Source: Inia geoffrensis
Taxonomy: Eukaryota; Chordata; Mammalia; Artiodactyla; Iniidae
DNA: 64,000 nucleotides
Direction: 5' to 3'
Assembly (NCBI GenBank): GCA_036417435.1
Contig: CM070905.1
Coordinates: 68,217,092 to 68,281,091, forward strand
The notes under the pieces are model-generated. The model was not told the origin of the DNA, did no database searches, and saw only the letters and a list, made by a program, of their open reading frames with translations. The translations under genes and the position numbers were made by a program. This document shows positions 43,571 through 55,539 of the stretch, in pieces (position 1 is the first letter of the stretch; each line of letters begins with the position of its first letter).

Positions 43571-44580
43571 CATTATCTCTGGTTTGGTGGTCCTACCATG
43601 AACACAAACAGAACAACCATTTCTAAGACAAGTAGGTTAGTAATTTCCTCTTTTGCCCACTCTGTAACCCTGATATTGGTAACTTTCTCCCACTCCAGTT
43701 AAAAATTTTTTTGTGCCTGATTCCAAACTTCATCTTCATTTGTTTCAGGGCAGCTCTAAGGTTCATTTGTGACCTTAGAGCAAGATGAAAAAAAAAAAAA
43801 AAAGACATTCCGAGTGGTTTAAAAGTTAGACTCTTTTGGAAACAAGAATGATTGTTCTGGAAATTATACTCTTTTGCTACATTTCTACCATGTCTCGAAA
43901 AGAGTGTTATCAAGTTGTCTTCCTTAAGCAGCATAGGAAAAATCATTCTGCCCAACAAGGAACGCTCTCTCATTTGGCTAATGATTGGGTACATGCCCTT
44001 GGCAGGTCACTTAAGTGACCTGGTCTATTGACCTTTAAAATTTTTAAGCCATAACATTGTTCACAGAAGGCAAGACTTGATGATCCAATTGCTGTAATGG
44101 ATGTAGAGACATTGACAATTCAAAAGAAATAATCAGTAGGCGGAGTAAAATAGTTTTATATGTGGAACAGTAAAAATATTTCAATCTTATTTATTATTTA
44201 CCACGCTAACTACCCATCTCAACATACTTTCCAGGAGTTACTATCTCTATTATAGCTTCATAACAACTAGGTACACAGTTTGGTTATGAAGGAAGTATTT
44301 GAAGAAAATTAGCATTAAGAAGGGAAAATTTTAGAATTTTTATGTCATTTAAAATTACGATTTAGTATAGCTTTTTACATATGCTAAAAAGTATCTGCCC
44401 ACTTCCAAAGAGCTAGGCAGACTAATTTTTACTTTACACCGTATGTAATACGTATTCAAACTCAATTTCTCTTTCATCTGTGTATGTTTTAAATAATTCT
44501 GAGCAAAAAAAAAAAAAAAATCTGCTAAAATTCCATAAGATTAATTATAAATTTTAAGGTAAATGTACTCATTCCTTTAA
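43571..44580. other. unassigned sequence
   Basis: A 123-codon reverse open frame at 43623-43994 contains a run of Phe from an A-run and no recognised domain. No gene is supported. Confidence 0.3.
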
Positions 44581-44582
44581 AG

Positions 44583-44830
44583 CAGGGCTTTCCAACCCCA
44601 GCACTATGGAATTAGGGCTGAGTAATTCTTCATTATAGAGGGCAGTCTACAGCCCTCTATAGTGAAGATACTGTAGATACTGTATTGTTGGATATTTAGG
44701 AACATCCACGGTTTCTACTTAATAGATGTCAGTAATATCCCTCCTACCAAGTCTATGATGACCAAAAATGTCTCCAGACATTGCCAGATGTCCCTGGGGA
44801 GACAAAATTACCCACTGTTGAGAACCAATG
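44583..44830 (-). mobile_element. MER20-like hAT DNA transposon remnant, antisense
   Basis: Read on plus, CAGGGCTTTCCAACCCCAGC, TAATTCTTCATTATAGAGGG, GGATATTTAGGAACATCCACG, ACTTAATAGATGTCAGTAATATCC, GACCAAAAATGTCTCCAGACATTGCC, AGATGTCCCTGGGGAGACAAAATT and CTGTTGAGAACCAATG is the order of the reversed MER20 consensus as I remember it, including both terminal ends. MER20 copies are known in placental mammals as a source of uterine regulatory sites. An internal hairpin lies at 44631-44664. Confidence 0.72.
44631..44664. repeat. hairpin: 13-bp arms, 8-base loop
   Basis: CATTATAGAGGGC and GCCCTCTATAGTG pair at 12 of 13 positions around AGTCTACA, inside the MER20-like element. Confidence 0.8.
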
Positions 44831-44930
44831 CTTTAAGGTGCATATTGCTTTGCATCTACCTAAATTTTAATTACTACCAAAGGATTATAATTCAAAAAAT
44901 AGCAAGAGTTAAACAAGAATAAGAAATGAA

Positions 44931-45270
44931 GGGGCTTCCCTGGTGGCAAGGGAATCTGCCTGCCAATGCAGGGGACACAGGTTCAAGCCGTGGTCTGGGA
45001 AGATCCCACATGCGATGGACCAACTGAGCCCACGTGCCACAGCTGGTGAGCCTGTGCTCTACAGCCTGTGAGCTGCAACTGCTGGGTCTGCATGCCACAG
45101 CTACTGAAGCCCGCGCCCAGAGCCTGTGCTCTGCACGCAAGAGAGGCCACTGCAATGAGAAGCCCGCACGCCGCAACGATGAGTAGCCCCTGCTCGCTGC
45201 AACTAGAGAGCGCCCACGCACAGCAACGAAGACCCAGTGAAGCCAAAAAATAAATAAAAATAAAAAAAAA
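44931..45270 (+). mobile_element. CHR SINE, long older form (~340 bp)
   Basis: GGGGCTTCCCTGGTGGC (with a short deletion in the A-box region, GGCAAGGGAATCTGCC), repeated CAGCT-rich modules, a GATGAGTAGCCCCTGCTCGC block and an AAATAAAAATA tail. The 10-bp duplication AAGAAATGAA is perfect (44921-44930 and 45271-45280). Both strands carry shadow frames. Confidence 0.94.
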
Positions 45271-45280
45271 AAGAAATGAA

Positions 45281-46760
45281 TTTTGAGAAAGGCATTGTGG
45301 TAAGAAATAGGTTTTCGACTAAAAACATTTCAAATGAAATAATTTCGAGTAATGTGTACTGAATGTGAGGATCTATAAGAGAGCGCCACAATGAGCTGTT
45401 GCTTTAAAGTCTAAGTTGCTTACAAAGCCCAGGAAATAGTAGGATGGCAAACAATGCATTTTTCATCAATTTGCTTTGCTATACCTTCATCTAGAACAGT
45501 TCATCACAGAAAAGGAATGAATTTTAAACCTTCATACATAAAAGCCAAAACTGATCAGTGGTAAATACGCACACACACTTTGATATGAGTAAACTGACTT
45601 TTTACTTACCTAGCATTTCACCTGTTTCTCCCACCATCCTTTTTAAAATATCAAGTGATAATGTTAAATATGGTTACTTGAAGAGCTAACTGAACTTACT
45701 CTTATGTATTTACGAAGCCTACAAGTAATAGCATATTCAATTCATTTATCTGGCTTTTGAGGATCTTTATCTTATTCTAAATATACTCAGCATTTATGTT
45801 CAAAGATAGCCTTGAACTACCTTGAATATGCTTGCATATCTTAGCATTGATCTCTAGTTGATTTATTTCACCTCTACAACTACATAGGAAGCTCGTTTGG
45901 TTAGCATTGTCCACTGTATAAAGAAAAGCACTGGGAACAGAATGAAGCCTGAGTAAATGCTTAAGACTTAAACTGAGGAACATTTTTCCTGTTTTGTAGT
46001 CACCTTAGCTTTTAGCGTCTCCATGAAAGAAAAGCCAAAATTTAAAAATACTAAAAGTAAATATCCACAAATGCTGGTGAAATAGCAACTTCTGGCACCA
46101 GCAAATTAAGGTTACAACAGATTTCAACTCAAAGTTTTCCTGGAATTTTTATACATGCCTGACTCTGTCTGAATTACTTTTGGGAGTTTCAAAGAAAGTG
46201 CAGGACAATATTACCGTAAATGTTATAAGTTTGGTTCGGTTTAGGATATACTTTTCCCTGTTAACACCAATAATGCCAATTTCTTTTAATCAAACATGGC
46301 TGTAATTAAAATAAACATGTAGAAAATAAAGCATTACAGAATTAAAAGAATTACATAGTTCAGTAGGAAATTCAACCATGTAAAGCTATTTTTAAAGCAT
46401 CAACTTTTATTTAACTCTCAAAGTAGAAAAATTATCAATTCTTGCCATGCAACAACTCAATAAAAAGAAAATGTGCTAACTATGATCTTTTGCTGAGTGC
46501 CAGGTGCTGGCACTTAAAACTTCTTGCTATAAGAAAGTGAGATGGAAATTTTTAGTGTGTGAACCTTGTACTGTGTAATTTTAAATGGTCTATTAGTAGC
46601 CTCCCAAAAAGCATCTTTGGGTAAAATGAAAAGAGATACTTAGGCAAAAATGAACAAACTGATGGACTACAAAAATTTCAACAGTTAATATAAACTCTGG
46701 ATTTTCTCTTTCTTTAATTATTTGTATTTATTATCCATGTCAAAAATCTCAAAAAGCAGT
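45281..46760. other. unassigned sequence
   Basis: No gene or nameable repeat. A reverse open frame at 45777-45983 shows no motif. Confidence 0.3.
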
Positions 46761-46782
46761 CACCACTACTTTAATAGGCTTT

Positions 46783-46935
46783 CCTACTGCAATGCCACCT
46801 GCTCTCACCTTCACAACATGGCCCACTCGCTCAGGCAGTTCTTCCCCAACGCAGCCTGCAGTGACCTTTCCATGCCTGAGTCATAAATCCCTAAACATAG
46901 GGGATGAAATCGCTGACATGCTGCCTTACATATGC
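46783..46935 (-). other. GC-richer patch, possible pseudogene scrap or unknown old repeat
   Basis: GC is about half here against about a third around it. On the reverse strand a good acceptor (TCATCCCCTATGTTTAG) and donor (GAAG then GTGAGA) bound about 80 bases, and conceptual pieces such as MTQAWKGHCRLRWGRTA and VRAGGIAVGKPIKVVVTAF lie in different frames. I do not recognise the source. Confidence 0.3.
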
Positions 46936-47070
46936 TGGTGTCAATGCACTACAATAATTCCTCTGTAATTATATGGTAATTACTGGCCATTTAAGTACAT
47001 TTAAGAACAGGGTGAGTACTATGTAATCAAAGACTAATTATCTGATTATTCCTGTCTTTTAAACTGTAGG

Positions 47071-47129
47071 CTTACAAGATATAAAAATGCTAACTTGAAG
47101 TATAATTATGAAGTAATCCGTAGAAATGG
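47071..47129 (+). other. microexon-like segment D (very speculative)
   Basis: After a strong acceptor (TTCCTGTCTTTTAAACTGTAG) the frame with one leading base is open and begins LTRYKNANLKYNYEVIRRN. That phase would accept segment C. The possible donor GTATTT is weak. Chance is a likely explanation. Confidence 0.13.
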
Positions 47130-47385
47130 TATTTGTATTGTGGTTCTCAACAGTAATTGCAGAATACCTATATTGTAATATATATTCTATAAAGTGATGA
47201 CAGAAAAAAATCAATACTTTATACTAATAGAGCATAAATATGGGTAACCAAAAATACTACACAACTCATTAGAAAAACGTGAATGGGGATATATATTTTA
47301 CAAGATAGGTAATCAGTCTCTGAAATAGGAATTGTTATGGTTTACCTATAAAATACAGAATACTACTGTATCTTTTAATACTCAT

Positions 47386-47596
47386 TTTTTTAACATCTTT
47401 ATTGGAGTATAATTGCTTTACATTGTTGTGTTAGTTGTGCTAGTTTCTGTTGTATAACAAAGTGAATCAGCTATATGTATACTTATATTCCCATATCTCC
47501 TCTCTCTTGCGTCTCCCTCCCACCCCCCCATCCCACCCCTCTAGGTGGTCACAAAGCACCGAGCTGATTCCCTGTGCTATGCGACTGCTTCTTTGC
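47386..47596 (-). mobile_element. L1 3' end, antisense
   Basis: TTTTTTAACATCTTTATTGG, AGTATAATTGCTTTACATTG, AACAAAGTGAATCAGCTATA and GTCACAAAGCACCGAGCTGA is the reversed L1 3' UTR. The copy stops near GCGACTGCTTC. The 98-codon frame 47450-47746 crosses its edge and is not a gene. Confidence 0.88.
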
Positions 47597-48498
47597 ACAC
47601 TACTTCAAAAAAACGTGATAGGGCAAATAACTGAGACAGGGATAGAGAAGTGGAATGAATACTATAAGGTCAAAGGAGACAAAGTTAAGAAATTGATCAT
47701 TTGCACTGGGTTTAGTGGCTTAATCCAAATGATGAGTGTAGCTTAAATTCATTACTAACTGGTAGGACCCAAGTTGGAATCATTTATACACCCTCACTGT
47801 CTTCTCTTCCTGAAATTACTGACATGAGAACTGTCTGGATAACTATTTAAAATGGTACTGAAACACACTAAAGATATTTACTTAAAATTATTTTCAAAGC
47901 TTCAACCTTAAGTTTGGAAGGGGAATAATAAAGGATCCTCTCCTGAAAAGTTGTCTGATATAGGTTGAATTCAGAAACCTAAACAAATACAGAAACTGTG
48001 GAGTGGCAAGGATACCAGGAGAAGGATTTCATGGAATATGGTTTACATATGTGTTTGCTGAGGGTGAAGATCGACTATTTCGCTGAGGAATGGTGCTAAA
48101 AATTAATAATCTGTAAAACCTTTTAAGTAACTATTTCTTCTTTAGTAATAGGACTAAAAACCCAATAATATGAGCCCTGAAATAAAGATCATGTTGATTC
48201 CATTACAAAGTAATTATGATGACATTTTGTATGTAATGTAGGCATGGAGCTCTAGAATGTGTTAATACCATCATTTGCCATGAAAAAATGTCTTTCAGCA
48301 ATAGATAAAAATTCCTTCTCTAAAGGATAAGGGTGAGTTGACAGCATCCAAAGAAATGATAATGCTATCAAAATGGAGCTTGGTTACTTTCAAATTCTTT
48401 GCTAAATGTTTCAACATAGTCTTAATGCTACTATTTTTTAGTATCTTTCTATTTTCTGCCACAGCCCCATGAAATACAATATATACCTTCAAGTATTT
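47597..48498. other. unassigned sequence
   Basis: Nothing nameable. A reverse open frame at 48295-48492 has no recognised domain. Confidence 0.3.
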
Positions 48499-48515
48499 CT
48501 GAATGGTTTATTTTA

Positions 48516-49296
48516 TTTTATTTTATTTATTTATTTATTTTTCCTTTTTTTTAATTTAATTTTATTTTTTTTAACATCTTTATTGGGTTAAAATTGCTCT
48601 ACAATGGTGTGTCACTTTCTACTTTATAACAAAGTGAATCAGTTATATATATACAGACGTTCACATATTTCTTCCCTCTTGCGTCTCCCTCCTTCCTTCT
48701 CTCCCTATCCCACCCCTCCAGGCAGTCACAAAGCACCGAGCTGATATCCCTGTGCCAAGCGGCTGCTTCCCATTAGCTATCTACCTTATGTTTGTTAGTA
48801 TATATATGTCCATGCCCCTCCCTCGCCCTCCCATAGCTCACCCCTCCCCTTCGCCATATCCTCAAGTCCGTTCTCCAGTAGGTCTGTGTCTTTATTCCTG
48901 TCTTACCCCTAGGTTCTTCATAACATTTTTTTTTCTTAAATTCCATATATATGTGTTAGCATACGGTATTTGTCTTTGTCTTTCTGACTTACTTCACTCT
49001 GTATGACAGACTCGAGGTCTATCCACCTCATTACAAATAGCTCAATTTTGTTTCTTTTTAACGCTGAGTAATATTCCATTGTGTATATGTGCCACATCTT
49101 CTTTATCCATTCATCTGACGATGGGCACTTAGGTTGTTTCCATCCCCGGGCTATTGTAAATAGAGCTGCGGTGAACATTTTGGTACATGCCTCTTTTTCA
49201 ATTTTGGTTTTCTCAGGGTATATGCCCAATAGTGGGATTGCTGGGTCATATGGTAGTTCTATTTTTAGTTTTTTAAGGAACCTCCATACTGTTCTC
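48516..49296 (-). mobile_element. L1, 5' truncated, antisense, with 17-bp target-site duplication
   Basis: A T-rich tail (TTTTA and TTTA units), the reversed 3' UTR (AACATCTTTATTGGGTTAAA), then the reversed ORF2 C-terminus (reverse frame 48936-49229 with YYSALKRNKIELFV and a final HIYGI). A perfect 17-bp duplication CTGAATGGTTTATTTTA flanks it (48499-48515 and 49297-49313). About 97 ORF2 codons are still open, so it is a fairly young insertion. Confidence 0.95.
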
Positions 49297-49313
49297 CTGA
49301 ATGGTTTATTTTA

Positions 49314-50540
49314 GATTAAGCCTTGATTTATATTGTTTTGCCTGCTATGTTCCTACTCTAAGGAATTCTACACTACAATAAACTGCAATCTGAAGTACTT
49401 TCAAATACTGTCTTGTATAGTTAGTCAGATACAAATGCATAGTCAAATGAAATGCTATTAGTAGTCACTTACGAACTTGTTAATCTTTTAACCTGAGCAG
49501 CTATTCATAAAGTGAAATCCAAAATGGACTGAGGTAGATTTATTTGATCAGCATCGATTAATTCTCGTATCATTAATGAAGTATTTTCTTTGATTGAGAT
49601 CTCATTAAAGGTTTCTGTCTTATATAAAAACATCAATAATCCTTCAAAGACAGGAATGCCATTTTACTGAAGCTATATTTTCTCATGTTGTAACCAAAAC
49701 TTATTTATAATTGCTTTTCCAAAGTGAATCGTTCCACTGTTAATTTTTAAAATAAATTACTATACACTGTTTCATGAAGCATAAAAAATTGGGAGGTAAT
49801 AAATAAAGATCATGCATTGGGTAATGCCTTTGGTCAGGCTGAGGAAGGGAGGTAGTAAGCAATTAACATGGCTAGCCATTCTGTGTACACAATAGCCCAT
49901 CTCAAGTCGCCGTCTTCCTTGATCACTTGTCAACTGATACAGCCTACAATTTAAAATTCCTGTCTCCTTTATGAGAAAGGAAAGCTGAAAAGTGAATGGC
50001 ATATATAAAATATGAAAAGATGCTTTCAGTGAGTTTACCATACAATACTGGGCGTCTCATGAACACATCCATGAGATCAAGCTACCCACTATATTAAGTT
50101 CCTGAGAAGAAATGTGCCATCATACAAAAGACAGGAAACGTGGCTCAAACTGACTTAACAACCGCACCATGAATCATTTATGTAACTTACCATTAGACGA
50201 AACCTCCTTTGTTTTCATTTTCCCCTACTAATTCATTGCTCTAGTACAGGATGGCATTTCTCAGAAAACAAAGAAGCTAGCAGAAAATGTCATAAATGGA
50301 TACAAAGTTTTCCGGCTCATTTTATCTAGGCTGTTTCCCCTATAAAGTATCTTAAGAAAATATATAGCAGAGCTAAAGAATCTAAATCTAAAGCAAACCA
50401 TAAAAAAACCTGCTATATAATATGGAATAAAAAGAAAGTAATTTTAGTCTGTTAAATAGTCTGTCAAAAAAATTTTGCAATTATTTTTACATTTTTATAC
50501 TGGCAAACGCATATAAAGGAAAGTTTATGTCCTCAAATAC
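49314..50540. other. unassigned sequence
   Basis: No nameable repeat. A reverse donor-like GTAAGT after GTCTAATG (50185-50195) follows a short frame MKTKEVSSN but lacks a supporting acceptor. An 89-codon reverse frame at 49772-50041 has no domain. Confidence 0.3.
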
Positions 50541-50544
50541 ACTT

Positions 50545-52575
50545 GAATCCATCCCTTGAAAAAGTGCTACACTAAATGGAATATCCACTTTCACCACTTA
50601 TATTCAAACATTCCACTGGAGTTTATAGCTAGAGCAATAAAGAAAGGAATTACAAACATCCAAATTGGAAAGAAGGAAAACTATATTTTATTTGCAGATA
50701 ACGTAATCCTGTATATAGAAAATTCCAATCCAACAAGCCCAACAAACAATTACTAAAACAAGATACAAAAATCAATCTAGGGGCTCCCCTGGTGGCGCAG
50801 TGGTTGAGAGTCCGCCTGCCGATGCAGGGGACAATGGGTTCGTGCTCCGGTCCGGGAGGGTCCCACATGCCGCGGAGCGGCTGGGCCCGTGAGCCATGGC
50901 CGCTGAGCCTGCGCGCCCGGAGCCTGTGCTCCGCAACGGGAGAGGCCACAGCGGTGAGAGGCCCGCGTACCGCAAAAAAAAAAAAAAAAAAAAAAAAAAA
51001 TCAATCTAGAAAAATCAACTCTATTTCTATATACTAGTAATGAACAATCTTAAAGTAAAATCAAGAAAATAATTTTATTTATAATAGTTCCTAAGACTAA
51101 ATTCTCAAAAATACATTTAATAAAAAGGGGAAAACCTGTACAAAATATTGCTAAGAGAATTGAAGAAAGTCTAAATAAACTGAGAGATAGTTTACGTTCA
51201 TGGATTGGAAAACAGTATTGTCAAGATATCAATTTTATAGAAATGTCCTATAAATTTAATTAAGTCCTTATCAAAATGCCAGTAGGTTATTTTGGAGAAA
51301 TTGACAAGATGATCCTATAACCTATGTGGAAATAAAAAGAACCCAGGATAGTCAAAACAATTTTTAAAAAGAAGAAAATTGAAAGACTTAAAACTGATTT
51401 CAGAGCTTACTAAAAAGCTATAGCAATGGGGACTATGGTATTGGTATAAGGATAGGCATATAGACCAATAGAACACATTTAAGAGTCCCAAAATAAACCC
51501 TTACATTTATAGTCAATAGAATTTTGACAAAGACATCAAATTAGTTCAAATGGGGCAGAGGACAGAATTTTTAGCAAATGGCAGTGGGGTAACTGGATAA
51601 CAATATGCAAAAAAAAAAAAAAAAAAAAGAACTTAGGCTTTTCATTCAAAGCGTATACAAAACTTAACTGAAAATGGATGCCACATCTGAATAGATGAGT
51701 TAAAACTACTGAACTTCTGCAAGAAAATATAGGAGAAAATCTTCACGGCCTTTGGGTTGGACAAAGAGTTCTTAGACATGACACCAAAAAAACAATGATC
51801 CAACAAAAAATTTTTTAATTGGACTTCATTAAAATTAAAACTGTTGTGCATCAAAAGATACCATTCAGAAATGGAAGACAAGTCACAGAATGGAAGAAAA
51901 TATTCAAACATATATCTGATAATGGGATTATATCCAGAATAAAGATCTCTTATAATCAACACTAAAGACCCAAGTTTTAAAACTGGAACAAAGATTTGAG
52001 TATTTAATCAAAAAAGATATATCAATGGCTAACATGCATGTGAATAAATGATCATCATTCGTCATTAGGAAAATACAAATTAAAATCATAATGAGATACC
52101 ACTACACACTACCACAATGGCTCAAAAAATGACTATATCAAGAGTTAGTGATGATATGGAGAAACTGAATTGTTCATGTAATGCACGTGGGAATGTAAAA
52201 TGGCACACAGCGCCCCTTTGAAAAACAGTTTCACAGTTTCTTAAACTGTTCAACAGGTACTTGCCAAAAACCTAAGCAATTCTACTCTTAGCAATCTATC
52301 CAGTAGCAATGAAGATATATGTCCACACAAAGGAATGCATGTGAATGCAGCATTATTTATGATACTAACAGCCCAAACTGGGAATAATCCAAATACACAT
52401 TAATTAATGAAAGGATGCACACTACTTGATATAACTATATAGAACACCATTCAATATTTAAAAAAAATGAACTACTGACGTATGCTATAATATTAATGAA
52501 CTTTAAACAGTATGCTAAATGAAAGAAACCAGATGCAAAAGACAGCATATTTATGATTCTAATTCTATAAATGTT
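50545..52575 (+). mobile_element. ancient L1 ORF2 body, interrupted by a CHR SINE
   Basis: It begins around the reverse transcriptase core (open frame with ILFADNVILYIEN, a changed F-A-D-D motif) and continues through TTCATGGATTGGAAAACAGTA, TAGTCAAAACAATTTTTAAAAAG, GACTATGGTATTGGTATAAGG and GACAAAGACATCAAATTAGTT in ORF2 order, then the C-terminal part (GAATGCAGCATTATTTATGA). Many stops and indels. An A-run lies at 51609-51628. Confidence 0.82.
50781..50999 (+). mobile_element. CHR SINE, short form, inside the old L1
   Basis: GGGCTCCCCTGGTGGCGCAG to GCGTACCGC plus about 28 A. The duplication ATCAATCTAG is perfect (50771-50780 and 51000-51009). It splits the L1 ORF2 sequence and has a long pure tail, so it looks recent. 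Confidence 0.96.
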
Positions 52576-53555
52576 TATAGACATTTTTCCAAAGTAGACA
52601 TAGTGGCCAACAAGCACATGAAAAGATGTTCAACTTCACTAATCAGCAAGGAAATGCCAATCAAAACCACAATGAGATATCGCCTCACACCTGTCAGAAG
52701 GGCTATCATCAAAAAGACAACAAATAACAAGTATTGGCAAGGATGTGGAGAAAAGGGAAACTTCTTGCTCTATTGGTGGAATGTAAATTGGTACAGTCAC
52801 TATGGGAAATAATACGGAGATTCCTCAAAAAATTAAATATAGAACCATCATAAAATCCAGCACTTCCACTCCTGAGTATTTATCCAAAGGAAACGAAAAC
52901 ACCAATTAGAAAAGACGTGCACCCTTATGTTCCCTGCAGCATTATTTACAATAGCCAAAATACACAATCAAGCTAAGTGTTCATCCATAGACGAATGGAT
53001 AAAGATGTGGTGTGTGTATATAATTTATATACATATAAGACACATAAAAATATATGCATATATATTATAGAATATTACTCAGCCATACAAAAGATGAAAT
53101 CTTGCCCTGTGCAACAACATGAATGTACCTAGAGGGTATTATGCTAAGTAAAATAAGTCAGACAGAGAAAGACAAATACTGTAGGATTTCACTTATATAT
53201 GGAATCTAAACAACACAAAAAAAATGAACAAATATAACAAAATAGAAACACACTCGATACAGAGAATAAGCAGGTGGTTGCCTGAGGAGAGGGGTGGAGA
53301 GAGGAGAGAAATGGGTGAGGGAGATTAAGAGGTACAAACTTCCAGTTGACAAAATAAATGAGTCATGCTATAAAATGTACAGTGTGGGAAAAACAGTCAA
53401 TAACTACGTAATATCTTTGTATGGTGACAGATGGTAACTAGACTTATTGTGGTGATAATTTTGAAATGTATAGAAATATCAAATCAGTATGTTGTTTACC
53501 AGGAACTACCATATTGTTGTAGATCAATTATACTTCAAAAACAAACAAACCAACA
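52576..53555 (+). mobile_element. second L1 3' part joined to the first
   Basis: The ORF2 C-terminal block starts again from an upstream point (CATTTTTCCAAAGTAGACAT, AACAAGCACATGAAAAGATG, AAACCACAATGAGATATCGC, AAGTATTGGCAAGGATGTGG) after the first copy had already passed it. It continues to GGAATATTACTCAGCC-type text and a 3' UTR. An AT insert (53018-53068) interrupts it. Confidence 0.82.
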
Positions 53556-53559
53556 AAGT

Positions 53560-54095
53560 CATAGAAAAAGAGATGAGGCTTGTGGCTACCAGAGGTGGAT
53601 GTGGGGAGAGTGGGAATTAGATGAAGGGAGTCAAAAGGTAAAAACTTCCAGTTAAAAGATAAATAAGTACTAGGAATGTACAACATGATAATTAACACTG
53701 CTGTATGTTATATATGAAAGTTGTTGAGAGTAAATCTGAAGAGCTCAGCACAGAGAAAAAATTTTTTCTTCTTCTTTAACTTTATATCTATATGAGATGA
53801 TGGATGTTCACTAAGCTTATTGTGGTAACCATTTCATAATGTATATTATTCAAATCATTATGCTGTATGCCTTAAACTTACACAGTGCTGGATGTCAGTT
53901 ATATCTCAATAAAATGTCTAGGAAAGAGAAATTTATAGAGACAAAGTATATCAGTGATAGTCTGTGACTGAAGATGGGAGTTGATAGTAACTTCAAATGA
54001 ACACTAAGAAACCACTGAACTGTGCACTTAAAATAACTGAATCTTAGACCATGTAAATTATATGTCCATTGCTATTAAAAAAACATTAGAGGAAT
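53560..54095 (+). mobile_element. stacked L1 3' UTR pieces
   Basis: Two further 3' UTR-like ends follow: one up to CAGTTATATCTCAATAAAATG (53935), and one with GTGCACTTAAAATAACTGAATC and TAAATTATATGTCCATTGC (to about 54090). Both are old L1 3' end phrases. Which ORF2 piece each belongs to cannot be settled by eye. Confidence 0.6.
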
Positions 54096-54109
54096 AAAAA
54101 TAATACAGA

Positions 54110-55535
54110 ACAGAAATTTGTTAAAATCCCCCCCAAAAAGAGCAGTAAACGAGGAACAAAGGAACAACATTTCATGAGACCTACAGAAAATAACGACAAA
54201 ATGGCAGATGTGAAAACAACCATACCAGTAATTATAGAAATACGAAAGGACCATCGCTTGCATCAAAAAGTAGAGATGGTCAGTCTGGATACAAAACAAG
54301 ATGCAACTATATTCTGTCTACAAGAAACAGGCTTTAGATTCGAAGACACAAATAGGTTGGAAGCAAAGGGGTGACAAACAGTTATACCACGTAAATAATA
54401 ACCACAAGAGAGCTGGAGTCAACACAGTAATATGTAAGAAAATAAACTTTAAAACATGAAATATTGTTAGAGGCCAAGAAAATGAGGTATCACATTAATA
54501 AACTGTCAAACATAAGGAAGATACAATAATCATAAAGTACGCATACATAACAATGGATCCCAAGATACATAAAATAAAAAGCGACAAAATTGAAAGAAAA
54601 ACAGACAATTTAACAATTATATTTGGAGAGTCAAATACCCCACTCTTAATATTAGGTATAACAACTCAAAAATAGATGGCTAAAACAACACTACCAACCA
54701 TATCGACTAAGCTGACATTTCTTGAACACTATACCCAACAGAAGCTACAGATTCTTTTCAAGTGTACAAGGAGTATTAGCCAAGATAAACTATACATTAA
54801 ACCAGTAAAAAGTATCAACAATTTTAAATTTACTGTAACGGACCAAAGGATGCACTTCCACTACAACGACATGAAACTGGAAATCAACCACATGAGAAAC
54901 AAAAAAAAAGAGAAATCCCCAAACATTTGTTAAACACCACACTTCTAAATACCCATTGATCTAAAAGGAAATCATGAAGGAAACTAGAAAATTTCTGAAC
55001 TGAACACATATCAAAACATAAAAAAAAAAGTATGGGTTGCAGGTAAAGCAGTGCACAGAGGCAAACTGTTATCTAAAACTATCATTTCTATAGATACAGA
55101 AAAATCATTTGATAAAATGCAATAAAACTCATCAGGATAAAAAATCTATCAACAATCTAGCATTAACAAGGAACTTCCTCAGCTTTGCAAAAGACACTGG
55201 AATTTAATTGCCAAACTCAAACTTAATTGCCAAAGACTGGGTGTCCCTTCCTTAATATTGTAAACAAGGAAAGTATACCTACTCACTGGATTCTAGCCAG
55301 TGCAATAAAGTAGGAAACAAAAGAGAGAGAAAGGAGACTCATGGCTGCCTAAGGTTGGAGGTGGGAGCAGAGACTGACTGCAAGAACATGAGGAACTTTT
55401 GGGGACGACAGAAATGTTTTACAACTGTTTTATGCATATGGTTGCACAATTATATAAATTTAATAAAAATCACTGAACTTTACCCTTAAATGGGTTAATT
55501 CTATGGTTTGTAAATTATATATCCTGTTTTTAAAA
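54110..55535 (+). mobile_element. old L1 with endonuclease-domain start, internally deleted, to 3' UTR
   Basis: An open frame ending at 54374 carries the L1 endonuclease phrase CLQET followed by a D-T-N-R-L block. Next come the ACCAAAGGATGCACTTCCAC and GAAACTGGAAATCAACCACATGAG blocks, a jump to the reverse transcriptase phrase TTTCTATAGATACAGAAAAATC, and an old 3' UTR ending near ATTATATATCCTGTTTTTAAA. It is disabled by deletions and stops. Confidence 0.75.
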
Positions 55536-55539
55536 TATT

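Noticed and set aside
48936..49229. 97-codon reverse frame as a host gene
   Set aside because: It is the C-terminus of L1 ORF2 (YYSALKRNK motif) in a 5'-truncated insertion flanked by a 17-bp duplication.
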